From NCBI GenBank assembly GCA_040830545.1, contig JBFOMB010000122.1, forward strand, positions 1 through 26,529: 26,529 nucleotides of DNA, in the 5' to 3' direction. A program made the translations under genes and the position numbers. Under the pieces are notes generated by a model. It searched no databases. It worked only from the letters and a program-made list of their open reading frames with translations, and had not been told where the DNA came from. Positions 1-7,585 of this stretch are shown in pieces. The stretch is from HXMU1420-2 sp040830545 (lineage in GTDB: Bacteria; Pseudomonadota; Alphaproteobacteria; Rhodobacterales; Rhodobacteraceae). Numbering within the stretch: position 1 is the stretch's first letter; every line of letters begins with the position of its first letter.

Positions 1-1
1 C

Positions 2-349
2 GGCGGCGAAAACAGCAACATCCAACTTGCCTCGCTGGCTAATGGCGATGCCGCATTCCCGCAACCTGCGTTCCTCGATCCTGTGGCCGCGTCTCTCCAG
101 ACCGAAACCGAAGAGGCCCCGCAGGCGGTCGAACCGGAACCGCAACTGGACATTCGCGAAGTCACCGGCAGCCGCGTGAACATGCGTCAGGGCCCCGGCA
201 CGACCTACGCAGTGATCGGTACCCTGTTCTATGATGACGAGGTTGAGGTGCTGGAAGACCTGGGCAACGGCTGGATTCAGCTGCGCAAGATGGGCACAAA
301 CGAGGTCGGCTGGATGGCCGCCCGCTTCGTCAAGAAGGTCACCCAGTAA
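2..349 (+). CDS. SH3 domain-containing protein, 5'-partial
   Basis: The reading frame is open to the left edge of the window, so only the C-terminal 115 residues are visible. After an acidic, proline-rich linker comes a bacterial SH3 (SH3b) domain. It contains the typical VNMRQGPGTTYAVIG start, a central EVEVLEDLGNGWIQL strand and a GWMAARFV end. Such domains usually bind peptidoglycan or act as extracytoplasmic modules, but the N-terminus, where a signal peptide would be, is outside the window. A GTG at 83 could be read as a start. The frame upstream of it is open and of the same character, so I treat this as a truncated longer gene. The specific role is unknown. Confidence 0.75.
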   Translation, partial: GGENSNIQLASLANGDAAFPQPAFLDPVAASLQTETEEAPQAVEPEPQLDIREVTGSRVNMRQGPGTTYAVIGTLFYDDEVEVLEDLGNGWIQLRKMGTNEVGWMAARFVKKVTQ

Positions 350-422
350 CCCGCGGCCGGATTGCACCACGGGCGTTTTCGGGTGACAAAGCGTGATTTT
401 CCCACCTTTCACACGGGTCGCC

Positions 423-1247
423 ATGAAATCCATCCTTATCACCGGTTGTTCCTCGGGCATCGGATATGACGCGGCCGTCACCCTGCGCGACCGGGGATGG
501 CGGGTGTTCGCCAGCTGCCGCAAGCAGGCCGATTGCGACCGCCTGCAGGCCGAGGGGTTTGACAGCCCGCGCATCGACTACACCGACCCCGCCACAATCA
601 AATCGGGTCTGGCAGATGTGTTGGATGCGACCGGCGGCACGCTGGATGCATTGTTCAACAACGGCGCACATGCCCTGTCCGGCGCGGTCGAGGACCTGCC
701 GGTTGAGGGCCTGCGCGCGATATTCGAGGCCAACTTTTTCGGCTGGCACGACCTGACCCGGCAGGTGATCCCGGTCATGCGGGCGCAGGGCAACGGGCGG
801 ATCGTTCAGTGTTCATCAACCCTCGGGCTGGTCTACATGCGGTGGCGCGGGGCCTACACCGCGACCAAACACGCGTTGGAAGCGCTCAGCGACACGATGC
901 GGCTGGAGATGGAAGGCACCGGTATCGACGTCATCCTGATCGAACCCGGCCCCATCACCACCAAGTTCCGCGAAAACGGCATCGCGCCGTTTGAGAAATA
1001 CATCGACTGTAAAAACTCACCCCGCCGCGCGGAGTATGAGGCCGGCCTTGTGCGCCGCCTTTACACTGACAGCGGGCCGGACAAATTCGAACTGCCTGCT
1101 TCTGCCGTCACGGCCAAGCTGATCCGCGCGCTGGAGGCCCCGCGCCCCGCCGCGCGCTACTACGTGACCTTCCCCACTTACCTCACCGCATTCCTGCGCC
1201 GCATCCTGACCACGCGCGGTGTGGACCGCATCCTGCGCAAGATCTGA
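423..1247 (+). CDS. SDR family NAD(P)-dependent oxidoreductase
   Basis: A 274-residue classical short-chain dehydrogenase. The Rossmann cofactor motif TGCSSGIG is at residues 7-14, NNGA at 79-82, the catalytic serine at about 131-132 in QCSSTLG, and the YxxxK pair at Y145/K149 (YTATK). The start is the ATG at 423, because the glycine-rich motif then sits seven residues in, as is normal for the family; an upstream in-frame start at 393 would add ten unlikely residues. The second strand carries SCRK, a basic pattern often seen in NADP(H)-preferring members, which is only an inference. The substrate cannot be read from sequence. It lies upstream of the small membrane protein and the adenosyltransferase, with a gap of about 80 bases, so co-transcription is not certain. 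Confidence 0.85.
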   Translation: MKSILITGCSSGIGYDAAVTLRDRGWRVFASCRKQADCDRLQAEGFDSPRIDYTDPATIKSGLADVLDATGGTLDALFNNGAHALSGAVEDLPVEGLRAIFEANFFGWHDLTRQVIPVMRAQGNGRIVQCSSTLGLVYMRWRGAYTATKHALEALSDTMRLEMEGTGIDVILIEPGPITTKFRENGIAPFEKYIDCKNSPRRAEYEAGLVRRLYTDSGPDKFELPASAVTAKLIRALEAPRPAARYYVTFPTYLTAFLRRILTTRGVDRILRKI

Positions 1248-1329
1248 ACGCTCCAGCGCGACAATATTCCTGTTCGCTTTTCCGCGCCGCACAACTATGT
1301 CTCGCCCATACCTATCGGAGGCAACGCAA

Positions 1330-1539
1330 ATGGGCGGAGATTTCCTGTTCACGGTCATCATCATCGCGATGGCGGCAGTGGTCATCATCCTGATGATCGG
1401 CATTGGCGGGTTTGCCCGCGGCGGTGCGTTCAACAAGAAATACAGCAACAAGATGATGCAGTTGCGCATTGCTGCACAGTTCGTGGCGATTGTGCTGATC
1501 CTGCTGTTCATCTGGCTGCGCTCGCAGGGAGGGTCCTGA
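1330..1539 (+). CDS. twin transmembrane (HIG1-like) small protein
   Basis: A 69-residue protein with two hydrophobic helices, at about residues 6-27 and 47-64. They are joined by a short basic loop with FARGGAFNKKYSNKMMQLR. This two-helix hairpin with a GGxFNxKxxNxxMxxR-like loop matches the small HIG1-domain/twin-transmembrane proteins of Rhodobacteraceae, which commonly sit beside the cobalamin adenosyltransferase. Its own role is not established; HIG1 proteins in mitochondria associate with respiratory complexes. The ATG at 1330 is chosen because GGAGG lies at about 1318-1322; upstream in-frame starts lack a ribosome site. Its TGA overlaps the ATG of the next gene by one base (TGATG), indicating translational coupling. 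Confidence 0.75.
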   Translation: MGGDFLFTVIIIAMAAVVIILMIGIGGFARGGAFNKKYSNKMMQLRIAAQFVAIVLILLFIWLRSQGGS

Positions 1540-2111
1540 TGGTTGTCCTGAACAAGATTTACACAAAGACCGGCGATGCTGGCGAAACTGCTCTGGGCGA
1601 TGGGTCGCGCGTTGTAAAACATGCCGCCCGCGTTACGGCTTATGGCACCGTGGATGAGCTGAACTCCTGTGTCGGTGTCGCGCGGCTGTCGGCTGACGGC
1701 GACGTGGACGCGCAACTGACCGCGATCCAGAATGACCTGTTCGACCTCGGTGCGGACCTGTGCCGCCCCGATATGGCCAGCGATGCAGAGGCGGAGTATC
1801 CGCCGCTGCGGGTCGCAGACGCGCAAGTGACACGTCTGGAAAACGAAATCGACGTGATGAACGCCGAACTGGAACCCCTGCGCAGCTTCATCCTGCCGGG
1901 CGGTACCCCTCTGGCCGCACATCTGCACGTCTGTCGCACGGTCGCACGCCGCGCGGAACGCTGCGCCATCGAATTGTCGATGGACGAGGACGTGAACCCG
2001 GCTGCGATCAAGTTCCTGAACCGGCTGAGTGACTGGTTCTTCGTCGCCGCACGCATGGCCAATGACAGCGGCCGGGCCGACGTTTTGTGGGTGCCCGGCG
2101 CGAACCGGTAA
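1539..2111 (+). CDS. cob(I)yrinic acid a,c-diamide adenosyltransferase (PduO type)
   Basis: A 190-residue ATP:corrinoid adenosyltransferase of the PduO/MMAB family, which transfers the 5'-deoxyadenosyl group of ATP to Co(I) corrinoid to make adenosylcobalamin. The N-terminal ATP-binding signature KIYTKTGDAGETALGDGSR is followed by the conserved VDELNS helix. The later FILPGGTPLAAHLHVCRTV and RRAER segments hold the conserved arginines. Length is normal for the family. It is coupled to the small membrane protein upstream by a one-base stop/start overlap. In this organism the cofactor would serve B12-dependent mutases such as ethylmalonyl-CoA and methylmalonyl-CoA mutase, which fits mcd further along; neither mutase is in the window. 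Confidence 0.9.
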   Translation: MVVLNKIYTKTGDAGETALGDGSRVVKHAARVTAYGTVDELNSCVGVARLSADGDVDAQLTAIQNDLFDLGADLCRPDMASDAEAEYPPLRVADAQVTRLENEIDVMNAELEPLRSFILPGGTPLAAHLHVCRTVARRAERCAIELSMDEDVNPAAIKFLNRLSDWFFVAARMANDSGRADVLWVPGANR

Positions 2112-2119
2112 TGCGTCCA

Positions 2120-2198
2120 GCAGGAAACAAAGTTCCCCGCGGGGAACCAAACGCGACGTCTCTAGGCCATGACGTGACGATTTTACCCTGTTTCCTGC
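2120..2198. repeat. nested inverted repeats upstream of etfB
   Basis: Two perfect inverted repeats lie in the 169-base gap before etfB. The inner one is the 16-base palindrome GTTCCCCGCGGGGAAC at 2132-2147. The outer one is GCAGGAAACA at 2120-2129 paired with TGTTTCCTGC at 2189-2198. The inner hairpin could end transcription of the adenosyltransferase gene, but no T-run follows. The outer repeat could be a protein-binding site or an RNA stem in the etf leader. What is seen is the symmetry; the function is unknown. Confidence 0.5.
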
Positions 2199-2280
2199 AC
2201 CGCAGCGCGGCTATCTACTGCCGGGATACCTGATTTGAGTCGCCACCAGCGGCTGAATTTTTCGATGAGGAGAGACCGTG

Positions 2281-3039
2281 ATGAAGGTACTGGTGCCTGT
2301 CAAACGCGTGATCGACTACAATGTGAAGGTCCGCGTCAAAGCGGACGGTAGCGGCGTCGATCTTGCCAACGTGAAGATGTCGATGAACCCGTTTGACGAG
2401 ATTGCCGTCGAACAGGCGATCCGGCTGAAAGAAGCCGGTCAGGCCGACGAGGTTGTCGCGGTTTCCATCGGTGTGAAGCAGGCGCAGGAAACCCTGCGGA
2501 CCGCGCTGGCCATGGGTGCTGACCGTGCGATCCTGGTTGTGGCGGCGGATGACGTCCACACCGACATCGAGCCTCTGGCCGTGGCCAAGATCCTGGCCAA
2601 AGTCGTCGAGGAAGAGCAGCCGGGCATCGTTCTGGCGGGCAAGCAGGCGATCGACAACGACATGAACGCCACCGGCCAGATGCTGTCGGCGCTGCTGGGC
2701 TGGTCCCAGGGCACCTTTGCGTCCGAGCTGGAGATCGAAGGCGACAGCGCCAAGGTCACCCGCGAAGTGGACGGCGGTCTGCAGACGATCAGCGTCAAGA
2801 TGCCGACCATCGGGACCGTTGACCTGCGTCTGAACGAGCCGCGCTATGCCTCGCTGCCGAACATCATGAAAGCGAAGAAAAAGCCGCTGGACGAGAAAAC
2901 CGCTGCCGACTTCGGCGTCGACGTCACGCCGCGTCTGGAAATCGTGAAGACCGAGGAACCGCCGGCACGGGCCGCGGGGATCGTCGTGGGCTCGGTCGAC
3001 GAGCTGGTTGAGAAACTCAAGGAAGCGGGGGCTGTATAA
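2281..3039 (+). CDS. etfB: electron transfer flavoprotein subunit beta
   Basis: A 252-residue ETF beta subunit. It starts with the family hallmark MKVLVPVKRVIDYNVKVRVK and MNPFDEIAVEQAIRLKE. The middle carries the AMP-binding type segments GADRAILV and AGKQAIDND, and the C-terminal recognition arm contains the SLPNIMKAKKKPL loop that docks acyl-CoA dehydrogenases. A strong ribosome site, GAGGAGAG, lies at about 2267-2274. A GTG directly before the ATG (2278) would add one residue; I use the ATG. With EtfA it carries electrons from flavin dehydrogenases, including Mcd, to ETF:quinone oxidoreductase. It is coupled to etfA by a TAATG overlap. Confidence 0.96.
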   Translation: MKVLVPVKRVIDYNVKVRVKADGSGVDLANVKMSMNPFDEIAVEQAIRLKEAGQADEVVAVSIGVKQAQETLRTALAMGADRAILVVAADDVHTDIEPLAVAKILAKVVEEEQPGIVLAGKQAIDNDMNATGQMLSALLGWSQGTFASELEIEGDSAKVTREVDGGLQTISVKMPTIGTVDLRLNEPRYASLPNIMKAKKKPLDEKTAADFGVDVTPRLEIVKTEEPPARAAGIVVGSVDELVEKLKEAGAV

Positions 3040-3968
3040 TGGCTGTACTTCTTCTTGCAGAAGTGACCGATGGCGCACTGGCAATGGACGCCACCGCCAA
3101 GGCAGTGAGCGCGGCAAAGGCTCTGGGCGATGTGACCGTCCTGTGCGCGGGCGGCTCTGCCGCTGCCGCCGGTGAAGAGGCCGCGAAGATCGACGGCGTG
3201 GCCAAGGTTCTGGTCGCTGAAGATGCATCGCTGGGCCACCGCCTGGCGGAAAGCACCGCAGCACTGATCGTGTCGCTGGCCGGGGACTATTCCCACATCG
3301 TTGCACCTGCAACGACCGACGCCAAGAACGTGATGCCGCGCGTTGCTGCTCTGCTGGACGTGATGGTCATCTCGGACGCGTCCGGTGTTGTTGATGCGGA
3401 CACGTTCGAACGTCCGATCTACGCAGGCAACGCGATCCAGACCGTCAAGTCCTCGGACGCGACCAAGGTTGTGACCTTCCGGACCGCAAGCTTTGACGCG
3501 GCGGGCGAGGGCGGTTCTGCCTCTGTTGAATCCGTGTCCGTGGGCGACAACCCGGGCCTCAGCGAATGGGTCGAGGACAAGGTCGCCGCCAGCGACCGTC
3601 CGGAACTGACCTCGGCAGGAATCGTTGTATCGGGCGGCCGTGGCGTCGGCTCCGAAGACGATTTCAAACTGATCGAAGCGCTGGCGGACAAGCTGGGCGC
3701 GGCTGTTGGCGCGTCCCGCGCGGCGGTCGACTCGGGCTACGCCCCGAACGACTGGCAGGTGGGTCAGACCGGCAAGGTTGTTGCACCGGACTTGTATGTC
3801 GCTGTCGGCATCTCGGGCGCGATTCAGCACCTGGCCGGTATGAAGGACTCCAAGGTCATCGTCGCGATCAACAAGGACGAAGAAGCACCGATCTTCCAGG
3901 TCGCAGACTTCGGCCTCGTCGCTGACCTGTTCCAGGCCGTGCCGGAACTGACCGAGAAGCTCGGCTGA
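3039..3968 (+). CDS. etfA: electron transfer flavoprotein subunit alpha, FAD-binding
   Basis: A 309-residue ETF alpha subunit of usual length. The N-terminal Rossmann-like domain is followed by the FAD-binding C-terminal domain. Recognisable segments are IVVSGGRGVGSEDDF, AAVGASRAAVDSGYAPNDWQVGQ, and the closing GISGAIQHLAGMKDSKVIV with NKDEEAPIFQVADFGLVADL. These are the typical contacts for the FAD pyrophosphate and adenine. The start codon overlaps the etfB stop by one base, as expected for subunits made in equal amounts. The heterodimer accepts electrons from acyl-CoA dehydrogenases. A strong intrinsic terminator follows 32 bases after the stop. Confidence 0.96.
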   Translation: MAVLLLAEVTDGALAMDATAKAVSAAKALGDVTVLCAGGSAAAAGEEAAKIDGVAKVLVAEDASLGHRLAESTAALIVSLAGDYSHIVAPATTDAKNVMPRVAALLDVMVISDASGVVDADTFERPIYAGNAIQTVKSSDATKVVTFRTASFDAAGEGGSASVESVSVGDNPGLSEWVEDKVAASDRPELTSAGIVVSGGRGVGSEDDFKLIEALADKLGAAVGASRAAVDSGYAPNDWQVGQTGKVVAPDLYVAVGISGAIQHLAGMKDSKVIVAINKDEEAPIFQVADFGLVADLFQAVPELTEKLG

Positions 3969-4000
3969 TTCTGAACCGGATCAGACCTAAGAAATGATGA

Positions 4001-4028
4001 ACGGCCCGCCCCACCGGCGGGCCGTTTT
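4001..4028 (+). terminator. intrinsic terminator of etfBA
   Basis: A perfect 10-base stem, ACGGCCCGCC at 4001-4010 and GGCGGGCCGT at 4016-4025, encloses a five-base loop (CCACC). It runs into TTTT, then GCGTTTT. It lies just after etfA. The convergent DUF6473 gene ends at 4034, so the hairpin may also serve the other strand, although no T-run is present there. Confidence 0.9.
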
Positions 4029-4033
4029 GCGTT

Positions 4034-4846
4034 TTACGAAATAGCCCGCAGCGCGGTCGCAACATGGGACGCAATCCGAGCATGGTTCATCGGCCCCGGC
4101 AAATGCATCGCGGCAGGCAGGTCCATCGGATCAAAATGCATGCCTTCCATGTCCTCTGGATTGTTGAGCGCCCCCAAATCCAGCTCGACCACATCCAATA
4201 CCTTGTCCCGGACGGCGTCGATCATGCCCCGATCCACCAACAGCGGCTCGTCTCCCAATTCACTGCCCGCTTGCGAGGACCGCAGCCACAACAGCACCAC
4301 GCTGCTTTGGATGTTGGACAGCAACAGCTTCATGCGCGCAATCCACGCCTGCTGTAGTTCGGTCCGCACGATGTCGAACCGGTCTGGCGACACGGTCTGA
4401 AGCTTGCTCAACAAGTGCTTGTTGAAATTGATCTCGGTAAAATCCACTCCCCGGAATGCCGCCTGCAACATTGGTGACGGGGACAGGAACCGATCATTGC
4501 GACGCGGATGCACGCGGTAGAACCTGTTGGACAGGTTCTGTGCGCCAAGGATCTGCAACACCGTCACCTCGGCCCCATTGGCCGCATTCATCACATCCGC
4601 ATCATGCACGAAACTGTCGATCCCGGCATTCAGGCTGCCGAAGTTGATACACTCACGCCCCAGCGCCTGCTCGACCAATGACGGGAACGGCTGCACCACA
4701 AATTTCCCGTATGTTAAGCTGTCGCCCAGAAACAGCGTGTAAGGTCCGTCCAGCGCCCGCCGAGGTCCCCGGAACAGAAGCCGTGAATTGCCGTACCTGC
4801 ATGGAAGATAATCCAGCGCCGACGCGCTGGTCCGCTCAATGCTCAT
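4034..4846 (-). CDS. DUF6473 family protein, GDSL-like
   Basis: A 270-residue protein resembling the DUF6473 family of Rhodobacteraceae, which begins with the pattern YLPCRYGNSRLLFRGPRR. That pattern is followed by FLGDSLTYGKFVVQPFP at residues 39-55. The GDSL element, the later NFGSLNAG and the LGAQN segment resemble blocks I, II and III of SGNH hydrolases, so an esterase-like fold is a reasonable guess. Several in-frame starts exist: GTG at 4867, GTG at 4849 and ATG at 4846. None has a strong ribosome site, and I use the ATG. It stands alone between the convergent etfA terminator and the divergent 3-hydroxybutyryl-CoA dehydrogenase gene. No substrate can be proposed. Confidence 0.75.
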   Translation of the reverse strand: MSIERTSASALDYLPCRYGNSRLLFRGPRRALDGPYTLFLGDSLTYGKFVVQPFPSLVEQALGRECINFGSLNAGIDSFVHDADVMNAANGAEVTVLQILGAQNLSNRFYRVHPRRNDRFLSPSPMLQAAFRGVDFTEINFNKHLLSKLQTVSPDRFDIVRTELQQAWIARMKLLLSNIQSSVVLLWLRSSQAGSELGDEPLLVDRGMIDAVRDKVLDVVELDLGALNNPEDMEGMHFDPMDLPAAMHLPGPMNHARIASHVATALRAIS

Positions 4847-5014
4847 CACACCACCACTATTTTTCACCCGGAACCGAGAGTCGCTGCAAAACCTTGCGAT
4901 TTCGCTAAAGCTTCAATTTTCACGTTTCTTTGTCGGCGGATTTGCCCCCTGCCCTACTTGCGGCCCCTCTGGCCACCCCAGTAAGGTGAGAGCGCAAACA
5001 AAGAGAGGTCGGGC

Positions 5015-5890
5015 ATGGAAATCCAATCCGTTGGGGTGATCGGCGCGGGGCAGATGGGCAACGGGATTGCTCATGTCATGGCGCTGGCCGGATATGATGT
5101 CGTGATGAACGACGTCTCGCAGGAGGCTCTGGACCGGGCGGTTGGACTGATCGAAAAAAACCTGGTCCGTCAGGTCAGCCGCGGCCTGATCACCGAAGAG
5201 GAGAAAAGCGCTGCGGTTCCTCGCATCCGCACCACGCTGCAACTGGCTGATATTGGCGCAACCGATCTGGTGATCGAAGCCGCAACGGAACGCGAAACGA
5301 TCAAACAGGCGATTTTCGAGGATCTGGGGCCCCACCTGAAGCCGCATACGATTCTGACCTCGAACACCTCTTCGATCTCGATCACACGTCTGGCCAGCCG
5401 CACCGACCGTCCAGAGCGTTTCATGGGCTTCCACTTCATGAACCCCGTGCCGGTGATGCAGCTGGTTGAACTGATCCGTGGCATCGCGACGGACGCGGAA
5501 ACCTTCAATGCGTGCAAGGCGGTCGTGGATCGCCTGGGCAAAACCGCCGCCAGTGCCGAGGATTTCCCGGCCTTCATCGTCAACCGCATCCTGATGCCGA
5601 TGATCAACGAGGCGGTTTATACCCTGTACGAGGGCGTCGGGTCCGTCCAATCCATCGACCAATCCCTGAAACTGGGCGCGAATCATCCGATGGGCCCGCT
5701 GGAGCTGGCGGACTTCATTGGGCTGGACACCTGCCTGGCTATCATGAACGTGTTGCATGACGGGCTGGCGGACACGAAGTACCGCCCTTGCCCGCTACTA
5801 ACCAAATATGTTGAGGCCGGCTGGCTGGGCCGAAAATCACAGCGCGGATTCTATGACTACCGCGGCGAGGTTCCGGTTCCCACTCGCTGA
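5015..5890 (+). CDS. 3-hydroxybutyryl-CoA dehydrogenase
   Basis: A 291-residue single-domain-pair 3-hydroxyacyl-CoA dehydrogenase. It oxidises 3-hydroxybutyryl-CoA to acetoacetyl-CoA with NAD(P), or the reverse. The Rossmann motif GAGQMGNGIAHVMA begins at residue 10. SNTSS is at about 116-120, and the catalytic histidine region FHFMNPVPVMQLVELIRG places His140 and Asn143 in the family HxxNP motif. The C-terminal domain shows NHPMGPLELADFIGLD and GWLGRKSQRGFYDY, as in the butyryl-length enzymes. It lacks the crotonase domain of the FadB fusion. GAGAGG at about 5000-5005 supports the ATG at 5015. The role fits acetyl-CoA assimilation or polyhydroxybutyrate metabolism. Confidence 0.93.
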   Translation: MEIQSVGVIGAGQMGNGIAHVMALAGYDVVMNDVSQEALDRAVGLIEKNLVRQVSRGLITEEEKSAAVPRIRTTLQLADIGATDLVIEAATERETIKQAIFEDLGPHLKPHTILTSNTSSISITRLASRTDRPERFMGFHFMNPVPVMQLVELIRGIATDAETFNACKAVVDRLGKTAASAEDFPAFIVNRILMPMINEAVYTLYEGVGSVQSIDQSLKLGANHPMGPLELADFIGLDTCLAIMNVLHDGLADTKYRPCPLLTKYVEAGWLGRKSQRGFYDYRGEVPVPTR

Positions 5891-5907
5891 CATACCCGCA
5901 CACGCAA

Positions 5908-5935
5908 CGCAGCCCCGGACCTGATCCGGGGCCTC
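5908..5935 (-). repeat. dispersed inverted repeat, copy 1
   Basis: A 28-base unit with an 8-base stem, GCCCCGGA at 5912-5919 and TCCGGGGC at 5925-5932, around a five-base loop. Read on the minus strand it matches 27 of 28 bases of the copy at 17359-17386. It sits between two convergent genes, the 3-hydroxybutyryl-CoA dehydrogenase and the acyltransferase, where it could act as a two-way terminator or mRNA-end protector. Confidence 0.7.
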
Positions 5936-5953
5936 CACCTCAAAAATCTGGAA

Positions 5954-6850
5954 TCAGCTTGCCTGTTTGCCCAGGTCCAGCGTGTGCTGACGCAGCCAGG
6001 CCATGAACCCGCGCGGGTCGGTTTCCAGCTGGGCCATTTGTTCGTCTGTCAGCGGTTTGCCCACGACCGGCGCCTGCGGCTTGTTGCAGCTACGCACGAT
6101 CTCATGCAGCAGCAACCCCTGGCGCAGGATTGGCGAGACCTGGCAGGCGATCTGGTAGGCTCGGGAATTGCGACCCGGATAGTACATCGGCACCACACGC
6201 GCGCCCGACTTGCGGATCATCTTGGCCGTGAACACGTTCCATTCCCGCTCAATGGGCGGTCCCCACCAGCTGTCTGATGACATGACCACGCCCGACGGGA
6301 AAAGACACACCACACCGCCTTTGGCCAACCAATCCATGGCATTCGCGCGCATTTCGATCATCTTGCGTTGCGCTTCGGGGTCATGAGGAAACGGCACCGG
6401 GATCATGAAAGACGTCGCGGCCTCGTCCAGTCCGGTCAAGACCGAACGTGTCAGGATACGATAGTCCTGCCGCACGCGACCTATGAGGTCGGCAAAGATC
6501 ATGCCGTCCACCATGCCATGCGGATGATTTGCCACAACCACGACCGGGCCGTCCTTGGGAATGTTCTGCAACTGCTCTTCGGGCGTCAGCAGATCGATCC
6601 CCATCGTATCCAACGCACCGCGCCAGAAGTTCTGACCGCGATAGTTGGCGTTGCTCTTTTCGAACTTGTTCACCATCCGCAAAACGCGGAGCTTGCCGGT
6701 CATCCATTCGATTGCGCGAATGGCGAAACCTGTCCAAGGGTCGTCAAAGGAATTGGCATAGGTCAAGGTACGGCGGTCGTAGATTTCGACCGTCTCTGGC
6801 TCTGCCTGGCGCGAGCGCTGCACATTGCTGTTCTGAGCCGTATCTACCAA
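5954..6850 (-). CDS. lysophospholipid acyltransferase family protein
   Basis: A 298-residue acyltransferase of the PlsC/hemolysin-like type. The catalytic H(x)4D motif is VANHPHGMVDG, with His109 and Asp114, and a later LFPSGVV matches the acyl-acceptor motif. It probably acylates a lyso-lipid such as lysophosphatidate or lyso-ornithine lipid at the inner membrane; the acceptor cannot be told from sequence. No ATG exists upstream: the frame runs back to the HPr stop codon. The first usable start is TTG at 6850, preceded by GGAAGGG; a GTG at 6823 is an alternative. It is the last gene of the chvI-to-HPr series, 36 bases after HPr, and is probably co-transcribed. Confidence 0.85.
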   Translation of the reverse strand: MVDTAQNSNVQRSRQAEPETVEIYDRRTLTYANSFDDPWTGFAIRAIEWMTGKLRVLRMVNKFEKSNANYRGQNFWRGALDTMGIDLLTPEEQLQNIPKDGPVVVVANHPHGMVDGMIFADLIGRVRQDYRILTRSVLTGLDEAATSFMIPVPFPHDPEAQRKMIEMRANAMDWLAKGGVVCLFPSGVVMSSDSWWGPPIEREWNVFTAKMIRKSGARVVPMYYPGRNSRAYQIACQVSPILRQGLLLHEIVRSCNKPQAPVVGKPLTDEQMAQLETDPRGFMAWLRQHTLDLGKQAS

Positions 6851-6886
6851 ATTGCCCTTCCCGTCGTTGCGTCGCCGGACCGTTCC

Positions 6887-7156
6887 TTAAAACTCTTCGC
6901 CGAACTTGTCAGCGATCAACGCTTCGATGGCCTCCGCCAATGCTTCTGCGTCAGACCCGGTTGTTTCAACTTCGATCATCGTGCCCCTGGAGGCAGCCAA
7001 CATCAAGAGCCCCATAATACTGTCGCCCGAGGCGCACAAGCCATCCTTTGACACCTCTGCCGCCGCGTCAAAGCCTTCGATCAGCTCAACCAGCTTGGCT
7101 GACGCCCGCGCGTGCAGCCCTTTTTCGTTTACGATTTGGTGGGAGCGTCGGATCAT
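6887..7156 (-). CDS. HPr family phosphocarrier protein
   Basis: An 89-residue HPr. The active-site segment NEKGLHARASAKLVE places the phosphorylated histidine at His15. The GDSIMGLLML segment places the regulatory serine at Ser46, the residue that HPr kinase modifies. Both sites are intact and hprK is encoded nearby. I use the ATG at 7156, since it puts His15 at its usual distance from the N-terminus; a TTG at 7189, just after the EIIA stop, would add eleven residues. There is no sugar-specific EIIB or EIIC and no enzyme I here, so this is probably the carrier of a regulatory phosphotransferase chain. Confidence 0.93.
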   Translation of the reverse strand: MIRRSHQIVNEKGLHARASAKLVELIEGFDAAAEVSKDGLCASGDSIMGLLMLAASRGTMIEVETTGSDAEALAEAIEALIADKFGEEF

Positions 7157-7185
7157 TCTCGTCGGTCTTGCGCCTGGCCTGGCAC

Positions 7186-7578
7186 TCAATCCAGACTGAC
7201 GTTCTGCGTATTGATGTACTTTCTACCCGCTTCCATGGCTCCGCGCACTGCGTCCGCCACCGGAAGCCGGCGCGATTTGGCCAGTTTTATCAGTGCCGGC
7301 AGGTTTGCACCATAGAGAATACGCCGGTTCTCGGGCGCGCAGGCCCGCAGCGACAGGTTTGAGGGCGAACCGCCGAACAGATCCGTCACCACAACGACGC
7401 CGTCGCCATGATCGACCTTGTCCGCTGCGGCGCAGATTTCGCTTTGCTTGTCAGCGCGGTTGTCTTCGGGGCCGATGGAGATCGCGACAATGTCGGGCTG
7501 TTCACCAATAACGTGCTGAATGGCTGCGAGATATTCGCGAGCCAGCCCTCCATGCGCAACTATGACTATCCCGATCAA
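7186..7578 (-). CDS. PTS sugar transporter subunit IIA (mannose-family EIIA)
   Basis: A 130-residue EIIA of the mannose/sorbose family. The start reads IGIVIVAHGGLAREYL, with the phosphorylated histidine at His9 in VAHGG. The conserved VVVVTDLFGGSPSN loop follows in the middle. I choose TTG at 7578 because GATGAGGGG lies directly upstream and His9 then has its normal position. A GTG at 7614 would overlap rapZ by 29 bases and add twelve residues. No membrane EIIC or EIIB is nearby. In alphaproteobacteria this EIIA sits with HprK and HPr and is thought to signal rather than import sugar. Confidence 0.92.
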   Translation of the reverse strand: MIGIVIVAHGGLAREYLAAIQHVIGEQPDIVAISIGPEDNRADKQSEICAAADKVDHGDGVVVVTDLFGGSPSNLSLRACAPENRRILYGANLPALIKLAKSRRLPVADAVRGAMEAGRKYINTQNVSLD

Positions 7579-7585
7579 CCGCCCC

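Noticed and set aside
1017..3830. Several long minus-strand open frames (for example 1017-2150, 2215-3312 and 2844-3830) opposite the adenosyltransferase and etf genes.
   Set aside because: They are Arg/His/Gln-rich mirror frames of well-identified genes on the plus strand, without ribosome sites or recognisable domains.
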